Shown here: positions 41,400 to 49,570 of the stretch, in pieces
Layout of the letters: each line of letters starts with the position of its first letter
How positions within the stretch are numbered: position 1 is the first letter of the stretch
NCBI RefSeq assembly: GCF_003086695.1
Contig: NZ_CP025999.1
Span: forward strand, 3,858,344-3,922,343
Source of the DNA: Stenotrophomonas sp. SAU14A_NAIMI4_8
GTDB lineage: Bacteria > Pseudomonadota > Gammaproteobacteria > Xanthomonadales > Xanthomonadaceae
DNA length: 64,000 bases
Direction: 5' to 3'
Position numbers and translations under genes: made by a program
The notes under the pieces: model-generated
Told to the model about the DNA's origin: nothing
Seen by the model: the letters and a program-made list of their open reading frames with translations, nothing else
Databases searched by the model: none

Positions 41400-42167
41400 T
41401 CATGCCCGCGGCCCCGCTGCCGGCGTGGACTGCTGCAGCCACTGGGCGAAGTCGATGCGGCCCGTCCACGCCTCGCCCTGCGGCACCAGCGTGCCCTGCT
41501 GCAGTACCGCGCCAAAATAAGGCGCGTCCGGGTCGGCCACCACCTCGCGCGTATCCCCGTTGGCCTGCAGGAAGCGCTGTGCCAGCGCCGCCATCGATTC
41601 GCGCTGCGGCCCGGCAATGTCCACCACGCCGTTCACCGGCGGCTGCAGTGCGATGCGCGCCACCGCGTCGGCCACATCGTCGGCGGCAATCGGCTGCACA
41701 TCGGCACTGGGCAGGCGCAGGGTCGGGCCCTGCCCGGCCGACTGCACGATGCCCGGCAGGAATTCGAAAAACTGGGTGGAATGAATGATGGTGAACGGCA
41801 GGCCCGAATCACGGATCAACTGCTCCTGCGCGATCTTGCCGCGGAAGTAGCCGCTGGCGGCCAGCTGATCGGTGCCCACCACCGACAGCGCCACATGGTG
41901 GCGTACGCCCGCGCGCGCGGCCGCAGCCAGGATCGTGTGCCCGGCCGTAACGAAGAACGACAGCACGGCGGCATCTTCGAACGAAGGCGAGTTGGCCAGA
42001 TCCAGCACCACCTCGGTGCCGGCCATGGCCGCGTCCAGGCCCTGTCCGGTCAACACATCGATGCCCGTGGACGGTGCTGCAACCACGGCCTCATGCCCGG
42101 CGGCCCGCAAGCGGTCCACCACCTTGCTGCCGATGCGGCCGGTGCCGCCGATGACGAGAATCTTCAT
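41400..42167 (-). CDS. NAD(P)-binding atypical SDR (NmrA-like)
   Basis: 255 aa. The dinucleotide loop is MKILVIGGTGRIGSKVVDRLRAAGHE. Atypical-SDR features: VVLDLANSP, then HHVALSVVGTDQLAASGYFRGKIAQEQLIRDSGLPFTIIHSTQFFEF, with no classic YxxxK. These proteins are redox sensors or quinone/aldehyde-type reductases. A downstream Ohr and an upstream 36-bp motif shared with the MBL/GST promoter region link it to oxidative-stress defence (inference). Confidence 0.9.
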   Translation of the reverse strand: MKILVIGGTGRIGSKVVDRLRAAGHEAVVAAPSTGIDVLTGQGLDAAMAGTEVVLDLANSPSFEDAAVLSFFVTAGHTILAAAARAGVRHHVALSVVGTDQLAASGYFRGKIAQEQLIRDSGLPFTIIHSTQFFEFLPGIVQSAGQGPTLRLPSADVQPIAADDVADAVARIALQPPVNGVVDIAGPQRESMAALAQRFLQANGDTREVVADPDAPYFGAVLQQGTLVPQGEAWTGRIDFAQWLQQSTPAAGPRA

Positions 42168-42236
42168 GTGCTGTCTCCAGGAATGCGGAAGGGGAATAGC
42201 CGGTTCGCTGCCATGCTAGGAACACCGCTGGGCCGG

Positions 42237-42272
42237 CAGTAGATCCGGCGGCGGCCCCACGTTGTTGCCTGC
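42237..42272. promoter_or_regulatory. shared 36-bp motif, copy A (candidate LysR site)
   Basis: It begins CAGTAGATCCGGCGGCGG and ends GTTGTTGCCTGC, and matches copy B at 47771-47806 at 28 of 36 positions without gaps. It lies 70-105 bp before the SDR start, between that gene and the end of the LysR gene. Confidence 0.5.
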
Positions 42273-42286
42273 CATGCACCAATCGC

Positions 42287-43321
42287 TCAGGCCCATGCCG
42301 GCGCATCAGCGGTCGCGGCCACGGCGGCCTGCTGGCGTGCTTCCCAGTGCGAAATGGCGTCCAGGTCCAGCGCGCGCACCCGCTGGGTGCTGAAGTCGAT
42401 GAACGCGCGGATACGCTTGGGCAGTTGCCGCCGGCTGAGGTAGCACAGGTAGTGGCCGCGGTCGTGCGGCGCATAGCGGTCCAGGCAGGTCACCACACTG
42501 CCGGCGCGCAGCGCATCGCGCACCTGGTAGCTGGGCAGTTGCGCGATGCCCAGGCCATCGACCACGGCCTGCAGCACGAGTTCGGCATCGTTGAACACCA
42601 GCGCCGCGGTGGGCTGCGGGTGCAGCTCCTGGCCGTCCACCCGGAACTCCCAGCGTTGCATGCGCCCGGCGGGCAGCCGGCGACCAATGCAGGCATGGGT
42701 GGCCAGCGCGTCCACACTCTGCGGCGCACCATGGGCCTGCACATACGCCGGCGACACGCAGGCCACCAGTTGCATCGGCACCAGCTGCTTGGCGATGACC
42801 TGGCTGTCTTCCAGCACGCCTTCGCGGAAGGCGATGTCGATGCGATCGCCGGCCAGATCCGGCGCCTGTTCGTCCAGCAGCAGCTCCACGGTCACCTGCG
42901 GATGTTCCCTGCGGAAGGCCGCAAGCAACGGCGCGATCACGCGGCGGCCAAAACCGTGCGTGGCGCTGATGCGCAGATGACCGCGCGGCGGTCCTTCGCG
43001 CAGGTCCTGCATTTCATCCAGCGCCTGCAGGATGCACTCCACGCCAGGGCTGCAGCCTTCAAGGAACAGTTCCCCCTCGCGGGTGAGCGAGGTGGATCGC
43101 GTGGTGCGCAGGAACAGGCGCACGCCCAGCTGGGTTTCCAGCTTCTGCACGCTGCGGCTGACCGCCGACCTGCCGATGCCCAGGCGGTCACCGGCGCGGG
43201 CGAAGCTGCCCTCGCTGGCCACGGCGATGAACGCGAGCACGCCCGCGTAGCTGGTGGAAAACGAGGCATTGAGCGGATCGCGCGCGGCCGTGGCGGCGGT
43301 CGCAGGGGACGATGCATTCAT
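42287..43321 (-). CDS. LysR-family transcriptional regulator
   Basis: 344 aa from ATG 43321. The winged helix (about 30-90: VLAFIAVASEGSFARAGDRLGIGRSAVSRSVQKLETQLGVRLFLRTTRSTSLTREGELF) is textbook LysR; the effector domain begins GHLRISATHGFGRRVIAPLLAAFRREHPQVTVELLLDEQ. It belongs to the group that acts on nearby oxidoreductase genes. Its start overlaps the stop of the sigma-fragment gene by ATGA, so it shares that gene's ECF41-type promoter. Likely targets: the SDR-Ohr genes and MBL/GST genes (shared motif). Confidence 0.95.
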   Translation of the reverse strand: MNASSPATAATAARDPLNASFSTSYAGVLAFIAVASEGSFARAGDRLGIGRSAVSRSVQKLETQLGVRLFLRTTRSTSLTREGELFLEGCSPGVECILQALDEMQDLREGPPRGHLRISATHGFGRRVIAPLLAAFRREHPQVTVELLLDEQAPDLAGDRIDIAFREGVLEDSQVIAKQLVPMQLVACVSPAYVQAHGAPQSVDALATHACIGRRLPAGRMQRWEFRVDGQELHPQPTAALVFNDAELVLQAVVDGLGIAQLPSYQVRDALRAGSVVTCLDRYAPHDRGHYLCYLSRRQLPKRIRAFIDFSTQRVRALDLDAISHWEARQQAAVAATADAPAWA

Positions 43322-43566
43322 GGGGTCGGGGGCTCCACAGCGTTGGGGGGCTGGTGCAGGTGGGCACGCGCCTGCAGCAGGCGCTGGTGGCACGCTGCGG
43401 CGCTCAGGCCCAGCAGCGGCACGATGTCGTCCACGTCGGCACCCAGCACGTCATGCAGCAACAGCACGGCGCGGGCGTCGGCAGGAAGCTGCGCCAGCGC
43501 GGCAAGGAAGGACTGCCAGATACGTTCGCTGGCAGGGCGCAAGGCATGGGCGTTCGGGGTGTCCAT
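43318..43566 (-). CDS. sigma-70 region 4-only protein (truncated ECF41 paralogue)
   Basis: 82 aa. It has only a sigma region 4 helix-turn-helix: FLAALAQLPADARAVLLLHDVLGADVDDIVPLLGLSAAACHQRLLQARAHL. This aligns with LNVLERLAPDARAAFLLHDVFEQDYAVVARTLDKTEAACRQIVHRARLQL of the full ECF41 factor at 44743. Region 2, the linker and the SnoaL-like tail are missing. ATG 43566 lies eight bases after an exact ECF41 promoter, which rules out the longer frame to 43656. It is coupled by ATGA to the LysR gene. It could be a decaying duplicate, or a small DNA-binding or anti-sigma-like modulator. Confidence 0.75.
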   Translation of the reverse strand: MDTPNAHALRPASERIWQSFLAALAQLPADARAVLLLHDVLGADVDDIVPLLGLSAAACHQRLLQARAHLHQPPNAVEPPTP

Positions 43567-43574
43567 GCCCGGCA

Positions 43575-43601
43575 GACGTGCGGGCGCCTGCCGCTGTGAC
43601 A
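43575..43601 (-). promoter_or_regulatory. ECF41-type promoter of the sigma fragment-LysR genes
   Basis: On the minus strand TGTCACA (43601-43595), 16 bases, CGTC (43578-43575), then eight bases to the ATG. It equals the published ECF41 target consensus in both boxes and in spacing. The transcript would be almost leaderless. Confidence 0.75.
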
Positions 43602-43711
43602 GGCCATTGGTGTTTTTCGTGCAACGCGATGCATCCCCGGCGCGGCCTACCGCCACCGCCGCCGCGTTCGTAGCCTGCGCAGCACGTTCCCCTGCCTACA
43701 GGCCCCCTGCC

Positions 43712-44191
43712 ATGACCCATCGTCTGGACTATGCCGCACTGTCCCCCGAGCTGTTCAAGAAGCTCGGCACGTTCTCGCATGCCGCCCATCACGCCAGCAT
43801 CGAACCGGCCATCATCGACCTGGTCAACATCCGCGCATCGCAGCTCAATGGCTGCGGGTTCTGCCTGGACATGCATGTGAAGGAAGCCACGATCCGTGGC
43901 GAGCGTCCGCTGCGGCTGCACCATGTTGCGGCATGGCGCGAATCGAACCTGTTCAGCCCGCGCGAGCGCGCCTGCCTGGCATGGACCGATGCCCTGACCC
44001 ATCTGCCTGCCCAGGGCGTGGCCGATGCGCTGTACGACCAGGTTCGCGCGCAGCTGTCCGAACAGGAGCTGGTGGACCTGACCTACGCGGTGATGGCGAT
44101 CAATGCCTGGAACCGCGCCAACGTGGCATTCGGCACCGTGCCGGGTGTCCTCGACCAGGCCTTCGGCCTGTCCCGGGCCGGACTGGCCTGA
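43712..44191 (+). CDS. carboxymuconolactone decarboxylase family protein (AhpD-like)
   Basis: 159 aa, all helical. The AhpD-like active site is LVNIRASQLNGCGFCLDMHVKEA, with the redox CxxC pair C-G-F-C and the following His. LFSPRERACLAWTDALTHL and DLTYAVMAINAWNRANVAFGTVPG complete the family pattern. Known members are alkyl-hydroperoxide reductase-type reductants or act with ECF41 sigma factors; carboxymuconolactone decarboxylases are among the most frequent neighbours of ECF41 genes. It is divergent from the sigma-fragment gene, 145 bp between the starts. Confidence 0.92.
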   Translation: MTHRLDYAALSPELFKKLGTFSHAAHHASIEPAIIDLVNIRASQLNGCGFCLDMHVKEATIRGERPLRLHHVAAWRESNLFSPRERACLAWTDALTHLPAQGVADALYDQVRAQLSEQELVDLTYAVMAINAWNRANVAFGTVPGVLDQAFGLSRAGLA

Positions 44192-44244
44192 TCCGGCTGC
44201 GCCGCGCTCCGGCACGGCGCCACTTCCTTCCCAGGAGACACCCC

Positions 44245-44667
44245 ATGCGAACCCCTATTGTCCTGGCACTGTGCGGCCTGCTGTCGATGGCCTCGGCGCA
44301 GGCGGCCCCCGCCACGCCGGCCGCCCAAGCGGCAGCGCCGGAACCTGTCGTGCGCGAGGTCATGACCCAGCCCCTGCCCGACTACCCCGGCAAGGAAGCG
44401 CTGATCCTGACCGTGGAATACCCGCCCGGCGGCGCCGACCCGGTGCACCGGCACGATGCCCACGGCTTCGTCTACGTGCTGCAGGGACGCATCGTGATGG
44501 GCGTTGCCGGCGGCCGCGAAGTCACCCTCGGCCCCGGCGAGGCCTTCCATGAAGGTCCGCAGGACCTGCACACCGTGGGCCGCAACGCCAGCAAGACCGA
44601 GCCGGCCAGGTTCGTGGTCTTCCTGCTGAAGGACATCGGCACCCCGGCTGTGCTGCCGCCGCACTGA
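44245..44667 (+). CDS. periplasmic cupin-domain protein
   Basis: 140 aa. The signal peptide is MRTPIVLALCGLLSMASAQAAP. A single cupin barrel has motif 1 GGADPVHRHDAHGFVYVLQG (H-x-H...E replaced by a later residue) and motif 2 GEAFHEGPQDLHTVGRN. The metal ligands would be the His of HRH and the His of DLH. Substrate unknown; such proteins often act on oxidised small molecules. CAGGAGA precedes the ATG. It is co-directional with the AhpD-like gene 53 bp upstream and with the ECF41 gene 75 bp downstream. Confidence 0.9.
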   Translation: MRTPIVLALCGLLSMASAQAAPATPAAQAAAPEPVVREVMTQPLPDYPGKEALILTVEYPPGGADPVHRHDAHGFVYVLQGRIVMGVAGGREVTLGPGEAFHEGPQDLHTVGRNASKTEPARFVVFLLKDIGTPAVLPPH

Positions 44668-44706
44668 GCGCGCCCGTTCAACCAGCCCCCTCCACAGCTC
44701 CCCGGG

Positions 44707-44733
44707 TGTCACAATCCGGGGAACTGTCCCGTC
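44707..44733 (+). promoter_or_regulatory. ECF41-type promoter of the ECF41 sigma gene
   Basis: TGTCACA (44707-44713), 16 bases, CGTC (44730-44733), then nine bases to the ATG. This is an exact match to the ECF41 consensus and implies autoregulation. Confidence 0.8.
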
Positions 44734-44742
44734 TGCGCTGGC

Positions 44743-45624
44743 ATGGACGACTCGACCGCCCTTTTCACCCAGCTTCGCCCGCGCCTGTTCGGCGTGGCCT
44801 ACCGCATGCTCGGCTCGGCGCATGAAGCCGAGGACGTGGTGCAGGATGTCTGGCTGCGCTGGCATGGTGCCGACAGAGCGCAGATCGACAATGCCGAGGC
44901 CTGGCTGGTGGCCACTACCACCCGCCGCGCCATCGATGGCCTGCGCCTGGCCCGGCACCGTCGCGAACACTACGTGGGCATGTGGCTGCCCGAGCCACTG
45001 CTGACCGACGAATCGACCACCCCGGAACACGTGCTGGAAACCGCCAGCGATCTGTCGGTGGCCTTCCTTAACGTGCTTGAGCGACTGGCACCGGACGCGC
45101 GCGCCGCGTTCCTGCTGCACGATGTGTTCGAGCAGGACTACGCCGTGGTCGCCCGCACTCTGGACAAGACCGAAGCGGCGTGCCGGCAGATCGTGCACCG
45201 TGCACGCCTGCAGCTGCGCCAGGCGCGACCCCGCTACAACGTGCCGCAGCATGTCCACCAGAAGCTGATGCAGCGCTTTGCCGATGCAGTTTCCAGCGGT
45301 GATTTCGCCAGCATGAAAGCACTGATGGCCGAGTCGGCCGAACTGATCGGCGACGGCGGCGGCATCGTCACCAGTTTCCCCAAGCCGATGGTGGGTGGCG
45401 CGCGGATCGCCCAGCTGCTGTACGCGCCGCACCTGCGCCGCAAGGACCAGCTGCGCATGGTGCCGACCATGATCAATGGCCGGCTGGGCCTGCTGCGCTA
45501 CTTCGACGGCGTGCTGGAATCGGCCATGGCCTTCGATACCGATGGCGAGCAGATCATCCAGATCCTGGTGCAGCGCAATCCGCACAAACTGCAGCATCTG
45601 GACCGCCAGCTGGCCATCCAGTAG
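44743..45624 (+). CDS. ECF41-group sigma factor (SigJ-like) with SnoaL-like C-terminal domain
   Basis: 293 aa. Sigma region 2 (about 8-70: FTQLRPRLFGVAYRMLGSAHEAEDVVQDVWLRWHG), the linker with WLPEPL (about 86-91), region 4 (about 107-160), and a C-terminal ~110-residue extension. The extension carries DGGGIV and NPHKL, matching the DGGGR and NPDKL motifs that define ECF41; in this group it controls activity in place of an anti-sigma factor. An exact ECF41 promoter precedes the gene, so it is autoregulated. Its neighbours, an AhpD-like protein and a cupin, fit the usual ECF41 context of carboxymuconolactone decarboxylases, oxidoreductases and epimerases. The inducing signal is unknown. Confidence 0.95.
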   Translation: MDDSTALFTQLRPRLFGVAYRMLGSAHEAEDVVQDVWLRWHGADRAQIDNAEAWLVATTTRRAIDGLRLARHRREHYVGMWLPEPLLTDESTTPEHVLETASDLSVAFLNVLERLAPDARAAFLLHDVFEQDYAVVARTLDKTEAACRQIVHRARLQLRQARPRYNVPQHVHQKLMQRFADAVSSGDFASMKALMAESAELIGDGGGIVTSFPKPMVGGARIAQLLYAPHLRRKDQLRMVPTMINGRLGLLRYFDGVLESAMAFDTDGEQIIQILVQRNPHKLQHLDRQLAIQ

Positions 45625-45634
45625 CCGCAACGCA

Positions 45635-45668
45635 GAAGGCCCCGGCATTGCCGGGGCCTTCGTCTTCG
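45635..45668. terminator. bidirectional rho-independent terminator
   Basis: GAAGGCCCCGGC-ATT-GCCGGGGCCTTC followed by GTCTTC, between the convergent ECF41 and hydrolase genes. Confidence 0.88.
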
Positions 45669-45671
45669 CAC

Positions 45672-46625
45672 TTACTTCTGCTGCAGGAAGGCCAACAGGT
45701 CCTGGTTGACCTTGTCCTTGTGGGTGTCGGTCAGGCCGTGCGGCGCACCCGGGTACACGATGAGCTTGGCGCCCTTGATCAGCTTGGCCGACTGGCGACC
45801 GGAGATGTCGATCGGCACGATCTGGTCGTCATCACCATGGATGACCAGGGTCGGCACATCGAACTTCTTCAGGTCGGCGCGGAAGTCGGTGGCCGAGAAC
45901 GCAGCGATCGAATCGTAGGTGTTCTTGTGGCCACCCTGCATGCCCTGCGCCCACCAGGCGTCGATCAGGCCCTGGGAAACCTTCGCACCCGGGCGGTTGA
46001 AGCCGTAGAACGGGCCCGACGGAATGTCCTTGTACAGCTGCGCGCGGTTTTCCATCTGCGCCTTGCGGATACCGTCGAACACTTCGATCGGCAGACCGTT
46101 GGGGTTGTCGGCGGTCTTCAGCATGAACGGCGGCACCGAGCTGATCAGCACGGCCTTCTTCACCCGGCCGGTGCCATGGCGGCCGATGTAGCGCGCCACT
46201 TCGCCGCCGCCAGTGGAGAAGCCCACCAGGGTCACGTCGTGCAGGTCCAGGGTGTTGATCACCGTGGCCAGGTCATCGGCGTAATGATCCATGTCGTTGC
46301 CATCCCAGGGCTGGCTGGAACGGCCGTGGCCACGACGGTCGTGCGCGATCACGCGGTAACCGTGGTTGGCCAGGAAGATCATCTGCGATTCCCAGCTGTC
46401 CGAGTTCAGCGGCCAGCCGTGGCTGAAGGTGACGACCGGGCCGTCCTTGGGGCCCCAATCCTTGTAGTACAGCTGCACGCCGTCGGCGGTGGTGATGTAG
46501 CTGGCGGTGCGGGCAATGCTGGTGACCGCGGCCGGCTTGACCGGCTCGGCCGCCTGGGCGGACACGCCGGCCTGCACGGACAGGGCCAGCACGGCGGCGG
46601 CCAGGGTACGGGTAGCAAATTTCAT
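45672..46625 (-). CDS. exported alpha/beta hydrolase (non-heme chloroperoxidase-like)
   Basis: 317 aa. The signal peptide is [25 protein letters not shown], which is unusual: most members of this group are cytoplasmic and about 275 aa. The fold is clear: [60 protein letters not shown], nucleophile [16 protein letters not shown], acid [11 protein letters not shown] and His [10 protein letters not shown]. These are the marks of cofactor-free haloperoxidase/perhydrolase-like esterases. An ATCGA/TCGAT inverted repeat lies upstream at about 46711-46730. Confidence 0.92.
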   Translation of the reverse strand: MKFATRTLAAAVLALSVQAGVSAQAAEPVKPAAVTSIARTASYITTADGVQLYYKDWGPKDGPVVTFSHGWPLNSDSWESQMIFLANHGYRVIAHDRRGHGRSSQPWDGNDMDHYADDLATVINTLDLHDVTLVGFSTGGGEVARYIGRHGTGRVKKAVLISSVPPFMLKTADNPNGLPIEVFDGIRKAQMENRAQLYKDIPSGPFYGFNRPGAKVSQGLIDAWWAQGMQGGHKNTYDSIAAFSATDFRADLKKFDVPTLVIHGDDDQIVPIDISGRQSAKLIKGAKLIVYPGAPHGLTDTHKDKVNQDLLAFLQQK

Positions 46626-46747
46626 GGGGGAACCTCGTCTTGGGTGGTTGGACAGGCGCTACTGTGCGCCCGGATCCGGGCGCATCGGTGACGAATGGTC
46701 CGTAAAACTTGATCGACCGTATTGGATCGATGTGCTGCGGTGGCCGC

Positions 46748-47668
46748 TCAGAAATCCCAGAACACCGGCACCCAGCGGTAGGCCTGGCCATCGCGTGAAA
46801 CCCGGCCCACCGACGGGAACGGCAGGTGGGTGGCTACCAGCATTTCGCCACTGCCGGCCAGCTGGTCCAACAGGGCAATGCGCACGCGCGCCGATTCTTC
46901 CGGATCGTGCTCGAAGCCGTTGTGCCAGTTCGGCTGATCGAAGCCCACTGCAAACACCGCATCGCCGGCGAAGGTCAGCGCCTGGCCAGCCGATGCCACG
47001 CGCACCACGCAATGCCCCGGCGTGTGCCCACCGGTACGGCGCGCCACCACACCCGGCGCGATCTGCTGCTCGTCCTGGAAGGTGTGCACCAGGCCGCTGT
47101 ACTCGGCCCAGAACTGCTTGGCCGTGGCCCGCAGTGCATCGGGGAAGCCCTGCGGCATGTTGGTGCGGGCAAAGTCCGGCGACTTCCAGAATTCCACTTC
47201 GGCCGCCGCAATGTGGATCTTCAGGTCCGGGCGAAGCTGTTCTTTCACTCCGTCCACCAGCAGGCCGCCGATGTGGTCCATGTGCATGTGGGTGATCACC
47301 ACATCGGTAATCCCGCCCAGATCGATACCCGCCGCACCCAGGCGGCGGATCAACTGGCCGGCTCGCGGCAACTGCAGGTCCGGGTCCATGCCCAGGCCGG
47401 CGTCGATCAGGATGGTGCGATCACCACTGTGCACCACCATCACGTTCAACGCCCAATCGAAGGCATCGTGCGGCAGGTACATCTCGTCGAACCATTCGTC
47501 GCGGTCCGCTGCAGGCACGTTGTGGCCCAGCATCTGCGTGGGCAGCGGCAGGACGCCATCGCTGATCACCAGCACTTCAACATCGCCCACGTTCAGGGCG
47601 TAGCGCGAGGGCACCAGTTCATCGAGTGCAGGGGCGATGGGGGCGGCAGTATTTTCCAGACTGAACAT
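46748..47668 (-). CDS. MBL-fold metallohydrolase
   Basis: 306 aa from ATG 47668, with GGAGA seven bases upstream. Metallo-beta-lactamase motifs: THMHMDHIGGLLVDG (HxHxDH), GHTPGHCVVRVAS (second His), FAGDAVFAVG (Asp) and ATHLPFPSVGRV (last His). The layout resembles quorum-quenching or detoxifying hydrolases that lack a signal peptide; the substrate is not known. It is divergent from the GST gene, with the shared motif copy B roughly midway between the two starts. Confidence 0.93.
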   Translation of the reverse strand: MFSLENTAAPIAPALDELVPSRYALNVGDVEVLVISDGVLPLPTQMLGHNVPAADRDEWFDEMYLPHDAFDWALNVMVVHSGDRTILIDAGLGMDPDLQLPRAGQLIRRLGAAGIDLGGITDVVITHMHMDHIGGLLVDGVKEQLRPDLKIHIAAAEVEFWKSPDFARTNMPQGFPDALRATAKQFWAEYSGLVHTFQDEQQIAPGVVARRTGGHTPGHCVVRVASAGQALTFAGDAVFAVGFDQPNWHNGFEHDPEESARVRIALLDQLAGSGEMLVATHLPFPSVGRVSRDGQAYRWVPVFWDF

Positions 47669-47770
47669 GAGCGGATCTCCACAGAGTTGGCGGGCGGGCA
47701 ACAGCAGCGAGCTGGCGCGCAACACGGCAGGTAGCCGTGCGAAACCAGCGTAGAAAACCCATGGATGCGC

Positions 47771-47806
47771 CAGTAGACCCGTCGGCGGGGACGCCATGTT
47801 GCCTGC
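47771..47806. promoter_or_regulatory. shared 36-bp motif, copy B (candidate LysR site)
   Basis: It begins CAGTAGACCCGTCGGCGG and ends CATGTTGCCTGC, and is 28/36 identical to copy A at 42237-42272. It lies 103 bp before the MBL start and 115 bp before the GST start, suited to control of a divergent promoter pair. Confidence 0.5.
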
Positions 47807-47920
47807 GCGGAAGCAGTTGCTGCCGAATCACATCCAGCCGATGGGGTTGGCCTGTCGATTGCCGGCCCCGTCGTTCGTCGGAACAGGTAACGCAGGCCAT
47901 TTCCCTGCAGGAGCAGCAGC

Positions 47921-48562
47921 ATGCAACCGACCATCACCGCCTTTGCCACCTCCCCCGACCGTGGCCAGGGCCTGGCACGCGACATGCGCGTGCGCTGGGC
48001 ACTGGAAGAACTGGGCCTGGCCTACGACGTGCGACTGCTGAGCTTCGCTGAAATGAAGGAACCGGCGCACCGCGCGCTTCATCCGTTCGGGCAGATTCCC
48101 ACTTACGAAGAAGACGACCTGGTGCTGTTCGAATCCGGCGCGATCATCCTGCACCTGGCCGAGCAGCATGCCGGCCTGCTGCCGCCCGATGGCAACGCAC
48201 GCATGCGCGCGATCATGTGGATGTTCGCCGCGTTGAACACGGTGGAGCCGCCGATTGTCGAGCGCTCGCTGGCCTGGGTGCTGGAACGCGAACAACCCTG
48301 GTATGCGCAGCGGCTGGTGATGCTGGATGAGCGCGTGCGGCGTCGGCTGGGCGAACTGTCCGCACGGTTGGGCGATGGCCCCTGGCTGGAGGGCGGCTTC
48401 AGCGCCGCCGATCTATTGATGGTGTCGGTGCTGCTGCGCTTGAAGAGCAGCGGCATCGTCGATGAATTCCCGTTGCTGGCGGCCTACGTGGCGCGTGCGA
48501 CGGCACGACCGGCCTACCAGCGCGCGTTCGCCGCGCAGCTGGCAGTGTTCCAGAACGCCTGA
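47921..48562 (+). CDS. glutathione S-transferase family protein
   Basis: 213 aa. The N-terminal thioredoxin-like domain (1-80) has RGQGLARDMRVRWALEELGLAYDVRLLSF, then HPFGQIPTYEEDDLVLFESGAIILHLAEQ, with the cis-Pro (QIP) and the E-S pair that bind glutathione. The C-terminal helical domain has LEGGFSAADLLMVSVLLRL, the conserved N-capping Asp motif. The start codon ATG 47921 follows a CAGGAGCAGCAGC stretch. It conjugates or reduces electrophiles and suits the adjacent peroxide-defence genes. Confidence 0.93.
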   Translation: MQPTITAFATSPDRGQGLARDMRVRWALEELGLAYDVRLLSFAEMKEPAHRALHPFGQIPTYEEDDLVLFESGAIILHLAEQHAGLLPPDGNARMRAIMWMFAALNTVEPPIVERSLAWVLEREQPWYAQRLVMLDERVRRRLGELSARLGDGPWLEGGFSAADLLMVSVLLRLKSSGIVDEFPLLAAYVARATARPAYQRAFAAQLAVFQNA

Positions 48563-48583
48563 TGGCCTGCCGCTCGGCCGACC

Positions 48584-49570
48584 TCAGCGCAGCGGATCGG
48601 CCGCCACGCCCTCATGGGTGATCTTCACCGGCAGGATGTGGCCCTGCGCATCGAATTGCATGCGCTCGATGGCGGTCACCCGATGGTCGCGGGCGCTGTC
48701 ACCGTGGGGGCGACGGTGGTAGACGATGTACCAGCGGTCGGTGCCCGGCACCTGGATCACCGAGTTGTGGCCGGCGCTGGTGGCGATGGCTTCATCCTGC
48801 TGCAGGATCTTGCCGACGCGCTTGAACGGCCCGGTGGGCGCATCGGCAATTGCATAGGCCACCGAATAATCCGGGCTGCCCCAGCCGCCTTCGGACCACA
48901 TGAAGTAATAGCGTCCGCCGCGCTTGAACATCAACGGGCCTTCCACGTATTCCGGGGCCGGGGTGATTTCCTTGAACAGCGTGCCATCGGCCAGCGGCAG
49001 CACGCCGGTGAAATCGTCCTTCAGGCGCACGATGTTGGCGTGCTTCCAGCCGCCGTAGATCATGTACCAGGCGCCATCGTCATCCTTGAACACGAACTGG
49101 TCGATGGGCTGGGCGCCATTATGGAACGCGCCCACCAGCGGCTTGCCCAGCAGATCCTTGTACGGCCCTTGCGGGTGGTCGGCCACGGCCACGCCAATGC
49201 CACCCAGCTCGCTATCGTTCTTGATGTCGTTGGCGGCGAAGAAGAAGTAGTACTTGCCATTGTTTTCCACCACCGACGGCGCCCACATCGCGCGCTTGGC
49301 CCATGGCACCGCCTTGGCGTTCAGGACGTCGGCATGCTTGGTCCAGTGCAGCAGATCGGGCGACGAGAACGCATCGAAGGTGGTCTGCGCTTCGTACACG
49401 GCCGAGGTGGTCGGGAAGATCCAGTAGCGGCTGCCGAACACGGCCGCTTCCGGGTCGGCATACCAGCCCTGCAGGATCGGATTACCCGAGGTGGCCGGCG
49501 GCGCGGCCTGCGCGCCCGACGCCAGTGCCACCGCCATGCAGGCGGCCATCATCCACTTCCCCAACGCCAT
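48584..49570 (-). CDS. glycoside hydrolase family 43-type arabinan/xylan hydrolase
   Basis: 328 aa. The signal peptide is MALGKWMMAACMAVALASGAQA, so it is exported. A five-bladed propeller with the GH43 acidic triad: GWYADPEAAVFGSRYW (general base Asp), QPIDQFVFKDDDGAWYMIYGG (pKa-tuning Asp) and YVEGPLMFKRGGRYYFMWSEG (general acid Glu). Substrate probably an arabinose- or xylose-containing glycan, which cannot be told from sequence. The frame stays open upstream to 49651, but ATG 49570 begins the signal peptide. It is a single gene with no visible sugar transporter nearby. Confidence 0.93.
   Translation of the reverse strand: MALGKWMMAACMAVALASGAQAAPPATSGNPILQGWYADPEAAVFGSRYWIFPTTSAVYEAQTTFDAFSSPDLLHWTKHADVLNAKAVPWAKRAMWAPSVVENNGKYYFFFAANDIKNDSELGGIGVAVADHPQGPYKDLLGKPLVGAFHNGAQPIDQFVFKDDDGAWYMIYGGWKHANIVRLKDDFTGVLPLADGTLFKEITPAPEYVEGPLMFKRGGRYYFMWSEGGWGSPDYSVAYAIADAPTGPFKRVGKILQQDEAIATSAGHNSVIQVPGTDRWYIVYHRRPHGDSARDHRVTAIERMQFDAQGHILPVKITHEGVAADPLR

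Noticed and set aside
42237..42272. Motif A as an ordinary GTAG repeat
   Set aside because: It contains GTAG, but motif B with the same blocks has no hairpin after the tag, and the most conserved block (GTTGCCTGC) is outside the REP pattern. The possibility is kept as a way to refute the LysR reading.
43602..43711. A frameshifted region 2 for the truncated sigma factor
   Set aside because: Only 110 bp remain before the divergent AhpD-like gene and the promoter sits inside this space, so a missing region 2 cannot be hidden there.
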